Shown: positions 15,788 through 24,061 of the stretch, one piece after another
How the letters are laid out: every line of letters begins with the position of its first letter
Numbering within the stretch: position 1 is the first letter of the stretch
Position numbers and translations under genes: made by a program
Notes under the pieces: model-generated
What the model was told of the DNA's origin: nothing
Databases searched by the model: none
Seen by the model: the letters and a program-made list of their open reading frames with translations, nothing else
Source of the DNA: CAZMXS01 sp964570325
GTDB lineage: Bacteria > Verrucomicrobiota > Kiritimatiellia > CAIQIC01 > CAZMXS01
Length of the DNA stretch: 24,172 nucleotides
Assembly: GCA_964570325.1 (NCBI GenBank)
Contig: CAZMXS010000072.1
Coordinates: forward strand, 1 to 24,172
Reading direction: 5' to 3'

Positions 15788-17383
15788 TTACCCGCCGGTT
15801 TCCGTTTTCAGCGCTCGCAGACAAGCTCGCCGCGCGATAATCACAGAGGGACCGCGATATTCCAACTCGCGTTTGAGAATCTCCACATTGGCCGCGTGAT
15901 GCGCCGGCAGCGGAGTCACCAGATGCATATGTTCCGGCTTGATCCCCAAGCCCAGTACGATGGATTCCAACCGATGCGCCGCGTGGCTTTTCTGCCCGCC
16001 GGTCATGCCGGTAGTCAGATTGTCCGAAATCACCACGGTCACCGGAGTATGCTCCTCGACGCAGTCCAGCAAGCCGGTGAGGCCCGAATGCGCGAAAGTC
16101 GAATCGCCGATGACCGCCAGCGAATGCTGCAGCCCCGCGTCCGCCGCACCCTTGGCCATGGTGATGGACGCCCCCATGTCCACGCAGGAATTGATCGCCT
16201 CATGCGGCGGCAAGGCGCCGAGGGTGTAACAACCGATGTCGGAAAACACCTTGACCGCGGGAAAGGCCTGGACCGCGTCCAGAATAAATTCAAAGACATT
16301 GGTGTGCGGGCATCCGTGGCACAGGGTCGGCGGCCGGCCCACCACCACCGACGGCATCGCCGGCCCCTCGGCAATAGACCGCCCCAATGCCCGCGCGACA
16401 ACCGCCGGGTCCAGTTCCCCCGCGCGCGGCAGAGCGCCATCCAGCCGGCCGCGCACCTTCAGCCCGCGCCCCGTTAGACCCCGCAACTGCTCCTCAACCC
16501 ATGGATAGCCGTCTTCGAACACCATGACCGCGTCGCAGGCCGCCAGGAACTTCTCCAGCAGGCCGCGCGGCACAGGGTACTGGCCCAGTTTGAGCACCGG
16601 GTGTGGACAGGCGTGGGGTTGATAGGTTTCGCGGATGTAATTGTCCGCGATGCCGCAGGCGATCAGGCCGAGCGATCGGTCGCGGCCCGGCTCGAACCGA
16701 TTGAACGGCGACTCCTCGGCCGCCTGCGCGAACAATGGCCCCTTCCCCAGCAACACCGCGTAATTGCGGCGCGCGATCGCCGGCAGCAGCACATACTGAC
16801 GCTCGTCCGCCGGAAAATGGATCGGGTTCGGCTCCCGCGGCGTACGGATTCGGCGCACGACATTGGCGCGCGAGTGGGCCAGGCGCGTCGTCAGCCGCAG
16901 CAACACGGGAACCCCATGCTTCTCCGATAACTCGAAAGCCGCGAGGGTGGCATCGTACGCTTCCTGCTGATTGGCGGGCTCGAAGATCGGCACCTGCGCA
17001 AATGCGCCGTAAAAGCGGCTGTCCTGTTCATTCTGGCTGGAATGCATCGAGGGATCGTCGGCCGCCACAACGACCAGCCCGCCGTTGGCGCCGGTAATGG
17101 CGGAATTGATGAACGGGTCGGCGGCGACGTTCAGGCCGACGTGTTTCATGCAAACCAGCGCGCGGCGACCGGCGTAGGACATACCCAGCGCCGCTTCCAT
17201 CGCCGTCTTCTCATTGCAACTCCAGTTGGAATGAATCTTGCGTTCGCGCGCCTCGGCCGAATGCTGGATGTACTCGGTGATCTCGGTCGAAGGCGTGCCG
17301 GGATAGGCGTAAACGCCGGATAAGCCGGCATCAATCGCCGCCTGCGCGATCGCTTCGTCCCCCAAATATAGATGCATTTCCAT
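15788..17383 (-). CDS. iorA: Indolepyruvate oxidoreductase, alpha subunit (IorA), short form without ferredoxin domain
   Basis: The 531-residue protein has the IorA/POR layout. The N-terminal pyrimidine-binding part has AYPGTPSTEI and SCNEKTAMEAALG (56-67). The C-terminal thiamine-diphosphate part has TLCHGCPHTN, FSDIGCYTLG, SVDMGASITMAKG, VIGDSTFAHSGLTG and ISDNLTTGMTGGQ. It ends at VIIARRACLRALKTETGG, where canonical IorA continues into a two-[4Fe-4S] ferredoxin domain. No eight-cysteine stretch follows in any frame of the spacer. The start at 17383 has AAGGA upstream and lies four bases after the paaK-like stop. The longer frame to 17413 would overlap that gene. It probably acts in aromatic amino acid fermentation or reversible aryl-acid assimilation. 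Confidence 0.93.
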   Translation of the reverse strand: MEMHLYLGDEAIAQAAIDAGLSGVYAYPGTPSTEITEYIQHSAEARERKIHSNWSCNEKTAMEAALGMSYAGRRALVCMKHVGLNVAADPFINSAITGANGGLVVVAADDPSMHSSQNEQDSRFYGAFAQVPIFEPANQQEAYDATLAAFELSEKHGVPVLLRLTTRLAHSRANVVRRIRTPREPNPIHFPADERQYVLLPAIARRNYAVLLGKGPLFAQAAEESPFNRFEPGRDRSLGLIACGIADNYIRETYQPHACPHPVLKLGQYPVPRGLLEKFLAACDAVMVFEDGYPWVEEQLRGLTGRGLKVRGRLDGALPRAGELDPAVVARALGRSIAEGPAMPSVVVGRPPTLCHGCPHTNVFEFILDAVQAFPAVKVFSDIGCYTLGALPPHEAINSCVDMGASITMAKGAADAGLQHSLAVIGDSTFAHSGLTGLLDCVEEHTPVTVVISDNLTTGMTGGQKSHAAHRLESIVLGLGIKPEHMHLVTPLPAHHAANVEILKRELEYRGPSVIIARRACLRALKTETGG

Positions 17384-17387
17384 GGCG

Positions 17388-18701
17388 TCAATCCTTCGGG
17401 CGCAGATCCACAACGCGCCGGGCCTTGCCCTCGGAACGCTCGATCGCCTTCGGCTCCACCAGTTTCACCGCGGCATGAATGCCCAACATGTTGGCGAGCT
17501 TGTGCTCGATGGCGCGCTCCAGTTCGTGCAGTTTCTTCATCTCGTCGAAGAAGATTTGCTCCGACACCTCGACCCGCACTTCCAGCGCATCGAGCGCGTT
17601 TTCGCGCGTGACCACCAGTTGGTAATGCGGTACGGTGCCCTCAACCTCCAGCAGAACCTCTTCGACCTGCGAGGGGAAGACGTTCACGCCGCGGATGATC
17701 AGCATATCGTCCGAGCGGCCGCTGACCTTGGACATGCGCGCGCCGGTCCGGCCGCACGGGCACGGATCAAGATCAAGGGTGCAGATGTCGCGCGTGCGAT
17801 AGCGCACTACCGGAAGGGCCTCCTTGGTCAGCGTCGTGAGCACCAACTCGCCCCCCTGACGGGGGTCGGCGGGCGCACCCGTTGCCGGATCAATCAACTC
17901 GGGCAAAAAATGATCCTCGGCGATGTGCATGCCGCGCTGCTGGCTACATTCGCCGGAGACGCCCGGGCCCATGACCTCGCTCAACCCATAGTTGTCGGTG
18001 GCAAAGACTCGCAGTTTAGACTGGATTTCCCGGCGCATCTGTTCGGACCAGAACTCGCCGCCAAAGAATCCGAGCCGGAGCGCCAGCTCCGCGGGTTGAA
18101 CGCCCATTTGCTGCATCACCTCGGCCAAGTGAATCGCGTAGGACGGCGTACAGACCAGCGCAGTGGATCCGAAATCCTTCATGATGGTGATCTGCCGCTC
18201 GCTCCGGCCCGACGACACCGGGATAACCGCCGCGCCAACCCGTTCCGCGCCATAGTGCAGCCCAAAGCCGCCGGTAAACAACCCGTAGCCGAAGGCAATC
18301 TGCACCACGTCGCGGGAAGTCAACCCTCCGGCCACCAGAAACCGGGCCACCAACTCGTTCCAGTGCCGCATATCCTGGCGGGTATAACCGACCACCGTGG
18401 GTTTGCCTGTCGTGCCGGATGAGGCATGGATGCGCACCACCCGATCGAGCGACACGGCGAAGGCGCCATATGGATAGCCCTGCCGCAGATCGTCCTTGGT
18501 CGTGAACGGCAGTTTCCGGATATCCGCCAGCGTGCGAATATCCGCCGGCGCAATGCCGGCCGCCTTCATTTTCTGGCGATAGTATGGAACCCGGTTCCAG
18601 ATTTTTTTAACCTGAGCCTGGAGCCGCTCCAACTGCAAAGCCTGCAGCGCAGACCGGGGCAGGCACTCACATTCGGGATTCCAAATCCCCGCGGTTGTCA
18701 T
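17388..18701 (-). CDS. paaK: Phenylacetate-CoA ligase family protein, copy 1
   Basis: The 437-residue adenylate-forming enzyme carries the PaaK signatures: phosphate loop SSGTTGKPTVVGYT (from residue 94), GYGLFTGGFGLHYGAE, YGLSEVMGPGVSGEC, the cysteine pair CPCGRTG, and GRSDDMLIIRGVNVFPSQVEE. It should activate an arylacetate to its CoA thioester with ATP. It can also work in reverse with substrate-level energy conservation, since IorAB makes the arylacetyl-CoA. It differs clearly from the second copy at 19263-20564, so the two may prefer different aryl acids. It is four bases upstream of iorA, and a 117-base AT-rich spacer upstream may hold an internal promoter. Confidence 0.93.
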   Translation of the reverse strand: MTTAGIWNPECECLPRSALQALQLERLQAQVKKIWNRVPYYRQKMKAAGIAPADIRTLADIRKLPFTTKDDLRQGYPYGAFAVSLDRVVRIHASSGTTGKPTVVGYTRQDMRHWNELVARFLVAGGLTSRDVVQIAFGYGLFTGGFGLHYGAERVGAAVIPVSSGRSERQITIMKDFGSTALVCTPSYAIHLAEVMQQMGVQPAELALRLGFFGGEFWSEQMRREIQSKLRVFATDNYGLSEVMGPGVSGECSQQRGMHIAEDHFLPELIDPATGAPADPRQGGELVLTTLTKEALPVVRYRTRDICTLDLDPCPCGRTGARMSKVSGRSDDMLIIRGVNVFPSQVEEVLLEVEGTVPHYQLVVTRENALDALEVRVEVSEQIFFDEMKKLHELERAIEHKLANMLGIHAAVKLVEPKAIERSEGKARRVVDLRPKD

Positions 18702-18818
18702 AGATATTCCCCGCGACTGGAAACCCGCATCAGAAGGAAATGCATAATGCCCGTGATCAATATAATATGTTGCAATACTTTGATTAGCGCCGGGCGCCAG
18801 CCCCCAACCGCGCGATGG

Positions 18819-19250
18819 CTACAGCCGGGAAACGGTCTCCGCGCTCAGTACGGAAATACCCGCGGCGCGCAACGCTTTGATCGCACTATCCGGATCTTCA
18901 AAACGGAAGATCACCACCGCCTTGTCCGTCGCCTTCTCGACAAAGGCGTACATATACTCGACGTTGACTCCGGCCGCGCTCAACGGCACCAGAACGCTGG
19001 CCAGCCCGCCGGGCTGATCCGGCACCTCGACCGCGATCACATCCGTCAAGGACACCGTGTGGCCGGAACGGCGCAACGCTTCCAACGCACCGTCCACGTC
19101 GTTGACAATCAGCCGCAGGATACCAAAGTCGGATGTATCGGCCAGCGACAACGCGCGGATGTTGATGCGCGCCTCGCCAAGCAGTTTCATGATCTCGGCC
19201 AACCGCCCCGCCCGATTTTCCATGAATATCGAGATTTGTCTGACTTTCAT
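18819..19250 (-). CDS. Tandem ACT-domain amino-acid-binding protein
   Basis: The 143-residue protein consists of two ACT domains. The first (residues 1-65) starts MKVRQISIFMENRAGRLAEI. The second (from about 70) has VIAVEVPDQPGGLASVLVPLSAAGVNVEYMYAF. Stand-alone tandem ACT proteins are often found beside phenylacetate-CoA ligase and iorAB genes and are thought to bind amino acids and adjust enzyme activity or expression. Here it sits between two paaK-like genes, 12 bases after the upstream one, with an AAGGAGG site before its ATG. Binding of phenylalanine, tyrosine or tryptophan is an inference from context. Confidence 0.9.
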   Translation of the reverse strand: MKVRQISIFMENRAGRLAEIMKLLGEARINIRALSLADTSDFGILRLIVNDVDGALEALRRSGHTVSLTDVIAVEVPDQPGGLASVLVPLSAAGVNVEYMYAFVEKATDKAVVIFRFEDPDSAIKALRAAGISVLSAETVSRL

Positions 19251-19262
19251 CGCCGCGCCTCC

Positions 19263-20564
19263 TTATTTCACATTGCGCACGTCAATCACGCGTTTGGCCT
19301 TGCCCACGCTCCGCTCGATCGTCCGGGGTTCCGCCAACGTAATCTTGGCGGAAACACTCAAGACACTGCGCATCTCCTCGGCAATGCGCTGACGCAGGGA
19401 CTCCAGCTTGCGAACTTCGTCCGAAAAGATCTGCTCGGACACCTCGACCTTGATCTCGAGTTCATCCAGCGCACCGGTCTTGTCCACTACGATCACATAA
19501 TGCGGCTCGACCCCCTCAATCTTCATCAACACACTCTCGATCTGCGAGGGAAAGACATTCACGCCGCGAATGATCAGCATATCATCCGTACGGCCGGTGA
19601 CGCGGGCCATCCGTCGCGCCGTGCGCCCGCACGGGCACGGTGTTTCATCCAGCACCGAAAGGTCGCGCGTGCGATACCGGATCAGCGGGGTGGACTGCTT
19701 GGTCAGACAGGTGAACACCAACTCGCCACGCTGTCCCGGGCCGACCGGCGCACCCGTCGCCGGGTCAATAATCTCGGGATAGAAATGATCCTCGAAGATG
19801 TGCAACCCGTGCTGCTCAAGGCATTCGCTGGCCACACCGGGGCCAATGACCTCGCTGAGCCCATAGATGTCAATGGCCTTGAGCGGCAGCCGCGCCTCAA
19901 TCTGCTTGCGCATCGCCTCGGTCCACGGCTCCGCGCCGAAATAACCCGTGCGCAGTTTCAGCGCCTTCAGGTTGACGCCGTCCGCCTCGGCCTCCTCGGC
20001 AATCTGCAATGAATAGGAGGGCGTGCAAGCCAGCAAGGTTGTGCCGAAATCCTGCATCAGCATGATTTGCTTCTTCGTGTTGCCGCCGGACATCGGAATA
20101 ACGGTCGCGCCCAGCCGCTCGCCGCCATAGTGCAGGCCCAAGCCGCCGGTGAACAGGCCATACCCGTAGGCAACCTGGAGGATGTCATCGGCGGTGCCGC
20201 CGCCGCAGCCGAGCGTGCGCGCGATGGTTTCGGCCCAGATCTCGATGTCCGCGCGCGTGTAGCCAACCACGGTCGGCTTGCCCGTGGTGCCGGAAGACGC
20301 GTGGACGCGGACAATATCGCGCAGCGGCACGGCAAACAGGCCGAATGGATACTGGTCGCGGAAGTCATCCTTGACCGTAAACGGCAGCTTGACGATATCG
20401 TCTATGGTCCGAATGTCGGCGGGCTTGACGCCATGCGCGTCAAACTTGGCCCGGTAAAACGGCACGTTCGCATAGGCCCGACCGACCGCGTCGCGCAACC
20501 GTTCGCCCTGCAGTTTCCGCAGCGCCGCGCGGTCCATTTTTTCGATCTTTTCGTTGAATATCAT
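19263..20564 (-). CDS. paaK: Phenylacetate-CoA ligase family protein, copy 2
   Basis: The 433-residue adenylate-forming ligase has phosphate loop SSGTTGKPTVVGYT (from residue 90), YGYGLFTGGLGLHYGGER, YGLSEVIGPGVASEC, the CPCGRTARRM cysteine pair and GRTDDMLIIRGVNVFPSQIES. It follows the outer-membrane barrel gene by 52 bases and overlaps nothing. The ATG at 20564 has GGGGAGGAG upstream. The copies are paralogues that share all motifs but differ widely between them. Both should form arylacetyl-CoA from an arylacetate. Substrate choice cannot be read from sequence here. Confidence 0.93.
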   Translation of the reverse strand: MIFNEKIEKMDRAALRKLQGERLRDAVGRAYANVPFYRAKFDAHGVKPADIRTIDDIVKLPFTVKDDFRDQYPFGLFAVPLRDIVRVHASSGTTGKPTVVGYTRADIEIWAETIARTLGCGGGTADDILQVAYGYGLFTGGLGLHYGGERLGATVIPMSGGNTKKQIMLMQDFGTTLLACTPSYSLQIAEEAEADGVNLKALKLRTGYFGAEPWTEAMRKQIEARLPLKAIDIYGLSEVIGPGVASECLEQHGLHIFEDHFYPEIIDPATGAPVGPGQRGELVFTCLTKQSTPLIRYRTRDLSVLDETPCPCGRTARRMARVTGRTDDMLIIRGVNVFPSQIESVLMKIEGVEPHYVIVVDKTGALDELEIKVEVSEQIFSDEVRKLESLRQRIAEEMRSVLSVSAKITLAEPRTIERSVGKAKRVIDVRNVK

Positions 20565-20616
20565 GCGCTCCTCCCCGCTCCCAACAAAACACCGCCGCCG
20601 GCAACCGGCCTGATCG

Positions 20617-21966
20617 CTAGAAAATATACATCACTTCCCAGCGCAGAAAATAGGCCGTATCGTCTTCCTTGTAGTAATTGCCGGGTTCGAGCACATCCAT
20701 CAGGATGTAGGTCGAAAGTTTATCTTTCGGGCGCAGCATATTTTCCGCGACCATATATTCGACCTTGCCTTGGTAAAGCCAGCCGCGCTCATGACCATCG
20801 CCCGGCCCGTCATCCTCCGGCGCGTACATGTAGGAGGCGCCGAGATAGCCTTTCCATTTCTGCCAAGGGCCAAAGTTCAGGCGCAGGCGGGGCTGGGCCA
20901 GGTTGGACCAGCGCGATCCATCATAGGAAAACACATAGAGTTCGCTCCGCTGGGGAAAGCGCGCCCAGAGCGGATTCCAACCCTCATTGTCAGCCGTGTC
21001 CGGGTCGTTGCCCGAGAGGTAGTACACCCCGCCCTCGATCGCCGGCTTGAGCGTTTCCACCGGAACCGCATAGAGCAGGAACGCATCCACGCCATAGCCT
21101 TTCAAGTTCGCCGACCCCTGGCGTCCGAGTTGACCGGCTACTTCCAAATTGCCCGAAAGCTCGTCGTTGAATTTAGGCATCAGGCGAAAGCCAAGCGTAT
21201 TCCAGTTTGCGGCGTCGCACTTGACCGGGGCATTAGTGCCGGAAACCTTGGAATAGGTTCCTTCATGCTTGAACATGTAGTAGAACTCCATCGGCATGGC
21301 CTCAATGTCCTTGTTCTTCCAGTATAGGAACCCGCCGCTTTCCTCCTGTTCGTTGCCGATCAGGTCGCGGTTGACATCGTTCATGACCAGCTCGTCATGG
21401 TACGGGACCCAGACCCCGACGAGATCAAAGCTGTTCTGCGGGGACAGGGTAAACGTGGATTTGACGGCGTTGAAATAGAATGTGCGCGAACCATCGCCAG
21501 GCGTTCCGTCACAGACCAGCATGCCATTGCCATACAGCAGATCCTGACGGCCGATGCGTAAATCAATCGTTTCGTTCATCAACTTCTTGATATCAATATA
21601 CAAGCTGTCCCAGACAAACTCATCGGGAAAGCGATAGTCGCTCTTGGCCGGCTTGCCGGCCATGTCAGGCGCATTCCAATACCGAAACTCATTGGCCAGA
21701 CGGGCCTTGAAGGTGACATTCTGAATGGGGTCCAACTCGCCCCACGCCCGCGAGCGCATCCGGATGTAGTTATTATGGCCGCCGCGCGCAAACCCGCCGG
21801 CCTGGGCCGGAATGTAGTTGAAGTTCTCCTGCCGCAGCCGGAAATCCGCGCCGTAACGGAAGATCGGCGGCGGCGCTGACGCCGCTTTTTCTTCCGCCGC
21901 TACGGCGGATAGCGCGGTCAACATGATCAAAACGAACCCGATTAGTCCGAACCCATACGCACGCAT
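20617..21966 (-). CDS. Outer-membrane beta-barrel protein, alginate-export (AlgE-like) family
   Basis: The 449-residue protein has a signal peptide (MRAYGFGLIGFVLIMLTALSAVAAEE). The body has amphipathic strands with regularly spaced aromatic residues, the alginate-export-type segments FRYGADFRLRQENFNY and IDLRIGRQDLLYGNG, and a C-terminal phenylalanine (WEVMYIF), the usual BAM recognition end. It is likely a channel for an anionic or hydrophobic solute. It opens the series of genes that leads into the two aryl-CoA ligases, so a role in moving aryl acids or related compounds is possible but unproven. The start has GAGAGGAG upstream. Confidence 0.8.
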   Translation of the reverse strand: MRAYGFGLIGFVLIMLTALSAVAAEEKAASAPPPIFRYGADFRLRQENFNYIPAQAGGFARGGHNNYIRMRSRAWGELDPIQNVTFKARLANEFRYWNAPDMAGKPAKSDYRFPDEFVWDSLYIDIKKLMNETIDLRIGRQDLLYGNGMLVCDGTPGDGSRTFYFNAVKSTFTLSPQNSFDLVGVWVPYHDELVMNDVNRDLIGNEQEESGGFLYWKNKDIEAMPMEFYYMFKHEGTYSKVSGTNAPVKCDAANWNTLGFRLMPKFNDELSGNLEVAGQLGRQGSANLKGYGVDAFLLYAVPVETLKPAIEGGVYYLSGNDPDTADNEGWNPLWARFPQRSELYVFSYDGSRWSNLAQPRLRLNFGPWQKWKGYLGASYMYAPEDDGPGDGHERGWLYQGKVEYMVAENMLRPKDKLSTYILMDVLEPGNYYKEDDTAYFLRWEVMYIF

Positions 21967-22114
21967 GTTCGCTCCTCTCGTTTGAATGGCTCTCCCGCCT
22001 TTAACTCACCACAACGGGCTTTCCAACCAGTCTCCGCGCGTCAAGCCACAGTGTCTGGATGAATCTTTGCGGGCGACCTCCGTTTTCCGACCCATAAAAA
22101 GCCGAAAAATAAGC

Positions 22115-22145
22115 CATATACTGGCGTCCCCGCCCCCTTTGGCAA
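22115..22145 (-). promoter_or_regulatory. Candidate promoter of the barrel-paaK-ior operon
   Basis: On the minus strand, TTGCCA (22140-22145) is followed after 19 bases by TATATG (22115-22120), about 150 bases before the barrel-protein start. Spacing is a little long. On the opposite strand TATACT (22191-22196) is a good -10 for the small ABM gene but lacks a clear -35. The call is weak. Confidence 0.35.
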
Positions 22146-22225
22146 GTGAAAAGCACATTTTTTTGCTTCTGCGCCCACAAGCGTCAGCGCTATACTCGTT
22201 ACGCATTTTAATCGGAGGACCGACT

Positions 22226-22522
22226 ATGCAAGTAACACTTGTCCACGTGCATGTGAAACGCGAAAATTTGCAGGATTTCATCCAAGCCTCGCGAGCCAAC
22301 CACGAGGCATCCATTAAAGAACCGGGCAACCGACGATTCGACATCCTCCAATCCAAGGAAGATCCTTGCTTTTTTATCCTCTACGAAGCCTACGCCACCG
22401 CGCAGGACGCCGCCGCCCATAAGGAGACACCCCATTACAAGGCTTGGCGCGATGCCGTCGCCGGCTGGATGGCCGAACCGCGCAAAGGCGTGGCATTCGA
22501 GGGCCTGTACCCTCCCGCATAA
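22226..22522 (+). CDS. Small antibiotic-biosynthesis-monooxygenase (ABM) domain protein
   Basis: The 98-residue protein matches the dimeric ferredoxin-like ABM/YgiN/LsrG fold: VTLVHVHVKRENLQDFIQASRANHEASIKEPGNRRFDILQS, then PCFFILYEAYATAQDAAAHKETPHYKAW. Members are monooxygenases, isomerases or stress-related proteins, and the exact reaction is unknown. The ATG at 22226 has GGAGG nine bases upstream. It points away from the barrel-paaK-ior operon and is followed by an inverted-repeat spacer and the flavoprotein gene. Confidence 0.87.
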   Translation: MQVTLVHVHVKRENLQDFIQASRANHEASIKEPGNRRFDILQSKEDPCFFILYEAYATAQDAAAHKETPHYKAWRDAVAGWMAEPRKGVAFEGLYPPA

Positions 22523-22547
22523 CCGGAAGAAAATGATTTTGTAATCT

Positions 22548-22607
22548 GTGATTTGCGCTCTTGGGCGGTCACAATCTTTTCCGGAATCTCCGGCCGCCAA
22601 TCGCAAA
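22548..22607. repeat. Imperfect inverted repeat in the spacer before the flavoprotein gene
   Basis: GATTTGCGCTCTTGGGCGG (22550-22568) is an imperfect inverted copy of CCGCCAATCGCAAA (22594-22607), with a loop of about 25 bases that includes a CCGGAATCTCCGG motif. The following AAATCGGAAATCGCAA run (22612-22627) repeats the arm motif directly. No U-tract follows. It may be a relic intergenic repeat. Confidence 0.35.
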
Positions 22608-22644
22608 CGTCAAATCGGAAATCGCAAGTGCCACATTGGCATCC

Positions 22645-23886
22645 ATGCATCCCGACCTGGTAATTGTCGGCGCCGGCCCGGCCGGACTCGCGGCCGCCAT
22701 CGCGGCCGCCCAAACCGGCGCGCGGGTGCTGCTGATCGAGCAACTGGATCGCCCCAGCATGAAACTGCTGGCCACCGGCGGCGGCCGCTGCAACTTCACC
22801 AATACCGCGTCCAGCGAAACCTTTATGGCCGCATTCGGCCGCCATGGTCGTTTCATGCAACCTGCCCTCGCGGCGCTGGACGCCACCCAGCTCCGCCGCC
22901 GGCTCGACGATCTGCGCGTACCGTCCCATAGCCCGAACGGTTTTCACATCTATCCCCAATCGAACTCCGCGGCGACTGTCCAGCAGGCGCTGGAACGCGA
23001 ATGCGGCCGGCTCCGAGTCGAACTGCGCTGCGGTGCGATCGCCAGCCGATTGCTGATCGAGGACGGCACATTGCGGGGGCTCGCGCTGGCTGACGGGCAG
23101 GCCATCCACACCCAGCGCGTCATCATCGCCACCGGCGGCCAATCCTACCGCCGGCTCGGCGGCACCGGCGGCGGCTACACGCTGGCCCGGCAAGCGGGAC
23201 ATACCATCGTGACGCCGGTGCCCGCGCTAGTGCCGCTGGTCACAAAAGAAAACTGGCCGGCCCGCGCGGCCGGCGCCAGCCTCGACCCGGCCAGCGTCCG
23301 GATTGACGCGCGCGGCCAGCGCAAGGAAGGCGTCCGCGGGGCGCTGCTTTTCACCCACACGGGCCTCTCCGGCCCGCTGATCCTGGACATCTCCGGAGAT
23401 GTCTCCGTCCTCCTGCGCCAACAGACCGAAGTGATTTTGCGGCTCAACCTGGCGCCCAACACCCCACCCGCCGAATGGCCGGCACGGATCGCCGGCTGGC
23501 AGCAAACCGCCGGGGCCAAAACCGTGTTCAATTTGCTGGACCAGTTTTTCCCAAAATCAGTCGCGGACTTGCTGTGCCACGCCGCGGAACTGCCGCCACG
23601 CCTGTCCGCGGCGCAATTCACCGCGGCTCAGCAGGCGCGGCTGCGGGCGGCTATCACGGATTTGAAACTAACCGTCACCGGCACCGCAGGCTGGGATCAG
23701 GCCATGGTCACACGCGGCGGCGTGGCGTTGAAAGATGTGGATCCCAAGACGCTGGAGAGCCAATTGCTGCCCGGCCTGTTCTTCGCGGGCGAAGTCCTGG
23801 ACCTCGACGGTCCCTGCGGCGGCTACAACCTGCAGTGGGCATTTTCCAGCGGCTGGCTCGCCGGCAGCCGCGCGGCGCGGCCGTGA
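22645..23886 (+). CDS. NAD(P)/FAD-dependent oxidoreductase, BaiN/HI0933 family
   Basis: The 413-residue flavoprotein opens MHPDLVIVGAGPAG (FAD Rossmann GxGxxG at residues 9-14, E32 end of the second strand). It has MKLLATGGGRCNFTN (typical of the HI0933/YhiN family), VIIATGGQSYRRLGGTGGGY, and the C-terminal GGVALKDVDPKTLESQLLPGLFFAGEVLDLDGPCGGYNLQWAFSSG. Family members include the bile-acid reductase BaiN, and most have no assigned substrate. No Shine-Dalgarno precedes 22645. An upstream in-frame TTG at 22561 would start inside the repeat spacer, so the family start is preferred. It may follow the ABM gene in one transcript. Confidence 0.9.
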   Translation: MHPDLVIVGAGPAGLAAAIAAAQTGARVLLIEQLDRPSMKLLATGGGRCNFTNTASSETFMAAFGRHGRFMQPALAALDATQLRRRLDDLRVPSHSPNGFHIYPQSNSAATVQQALERECGRLRVELRCGAIASRLLIEDGTLRGLALADGQAIHTQRVIIATGGQSYRRLGGTGGGYTLARQAGHTIVTPVPALVPLVTKENWPARAAGASLDPASVRIDARGQRKEGVRGALLFTHTGLSGPLILDISGDVSVLLRQQTEVILRLNLAPNTPPAEWPARIAGWQQTAGAKTVFNLLDQFFPKSVADLLCHAAELPPRLSAAQFTAAQQARLRAAITDLKLTVTGTAGWDQAMVTRGGVALKDVDPKTLESQLLPGLFFAGEVLDLDGPCGGYNLQWAFSSGWLAGSRAARP

Positions 23887-24050
23887 ATGGCCACAAAAAA
23901 CACGAAAAGACACAAATATTCAATCAGCTCTTCGTCATAGTCGGCAGCAGAAATGATCGTGGCAACTTCCATCTCCAACCCCGCCCTGGCATTCGCGGCG
24001 GAGCCCAAAACCAGGAGGGAAACCAGACTGGCGCGGAGGAGAAAATTCGT
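23823..24050 (-). pseudogene. Possible decayed small secreted-protein ORF at the window tail
   Basis: On the minus strand the frame from an ACG codon (24048-24050) reads TNFLLRASLVSLLVLGSAANARAG, which looks like a signal peptide. MEVATIISAADYDEELIEY follows, and then a run LCLFVFFVAIHGR produced by a low-complexity ACAAA-rich spacer just after the flavoprotein gene. There is no good start codon; the first standard one is a TTG (24006-24008) inside the putative signal. It runs over the 3' end of the flavoprotein gene. It may be a gene remnant or chance. A short plus-strand ORF beginning at 23886 is not credible. Confidence 0.25.
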
Positions 24051-24061
24051 CCTTCCGCCGC

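Noticed and set aside
17382..18422. A 346-codon plus-strand open frame antisense to paaK copy 1
   Set aside because: Low-complexity His/Gln/Arg-rich translation, and the opposite strand codes for an intact ligase.
18702..18818. AT-rich spacer between paaK copy 1 and the ACT gene as a riboswitch or attenuator
   Set aside because: No long paired structure or leader peptide was found. TTGCAA and CATTAT are 20 bases apart, too weak for a promoter call.
18426..20012. A 528-codon plus-strand open frame
   Set aside because: It runs antisense across three genes (paaK, ACT, paaK) with clear family motifs on the minus strand. Its own translation shows no family.
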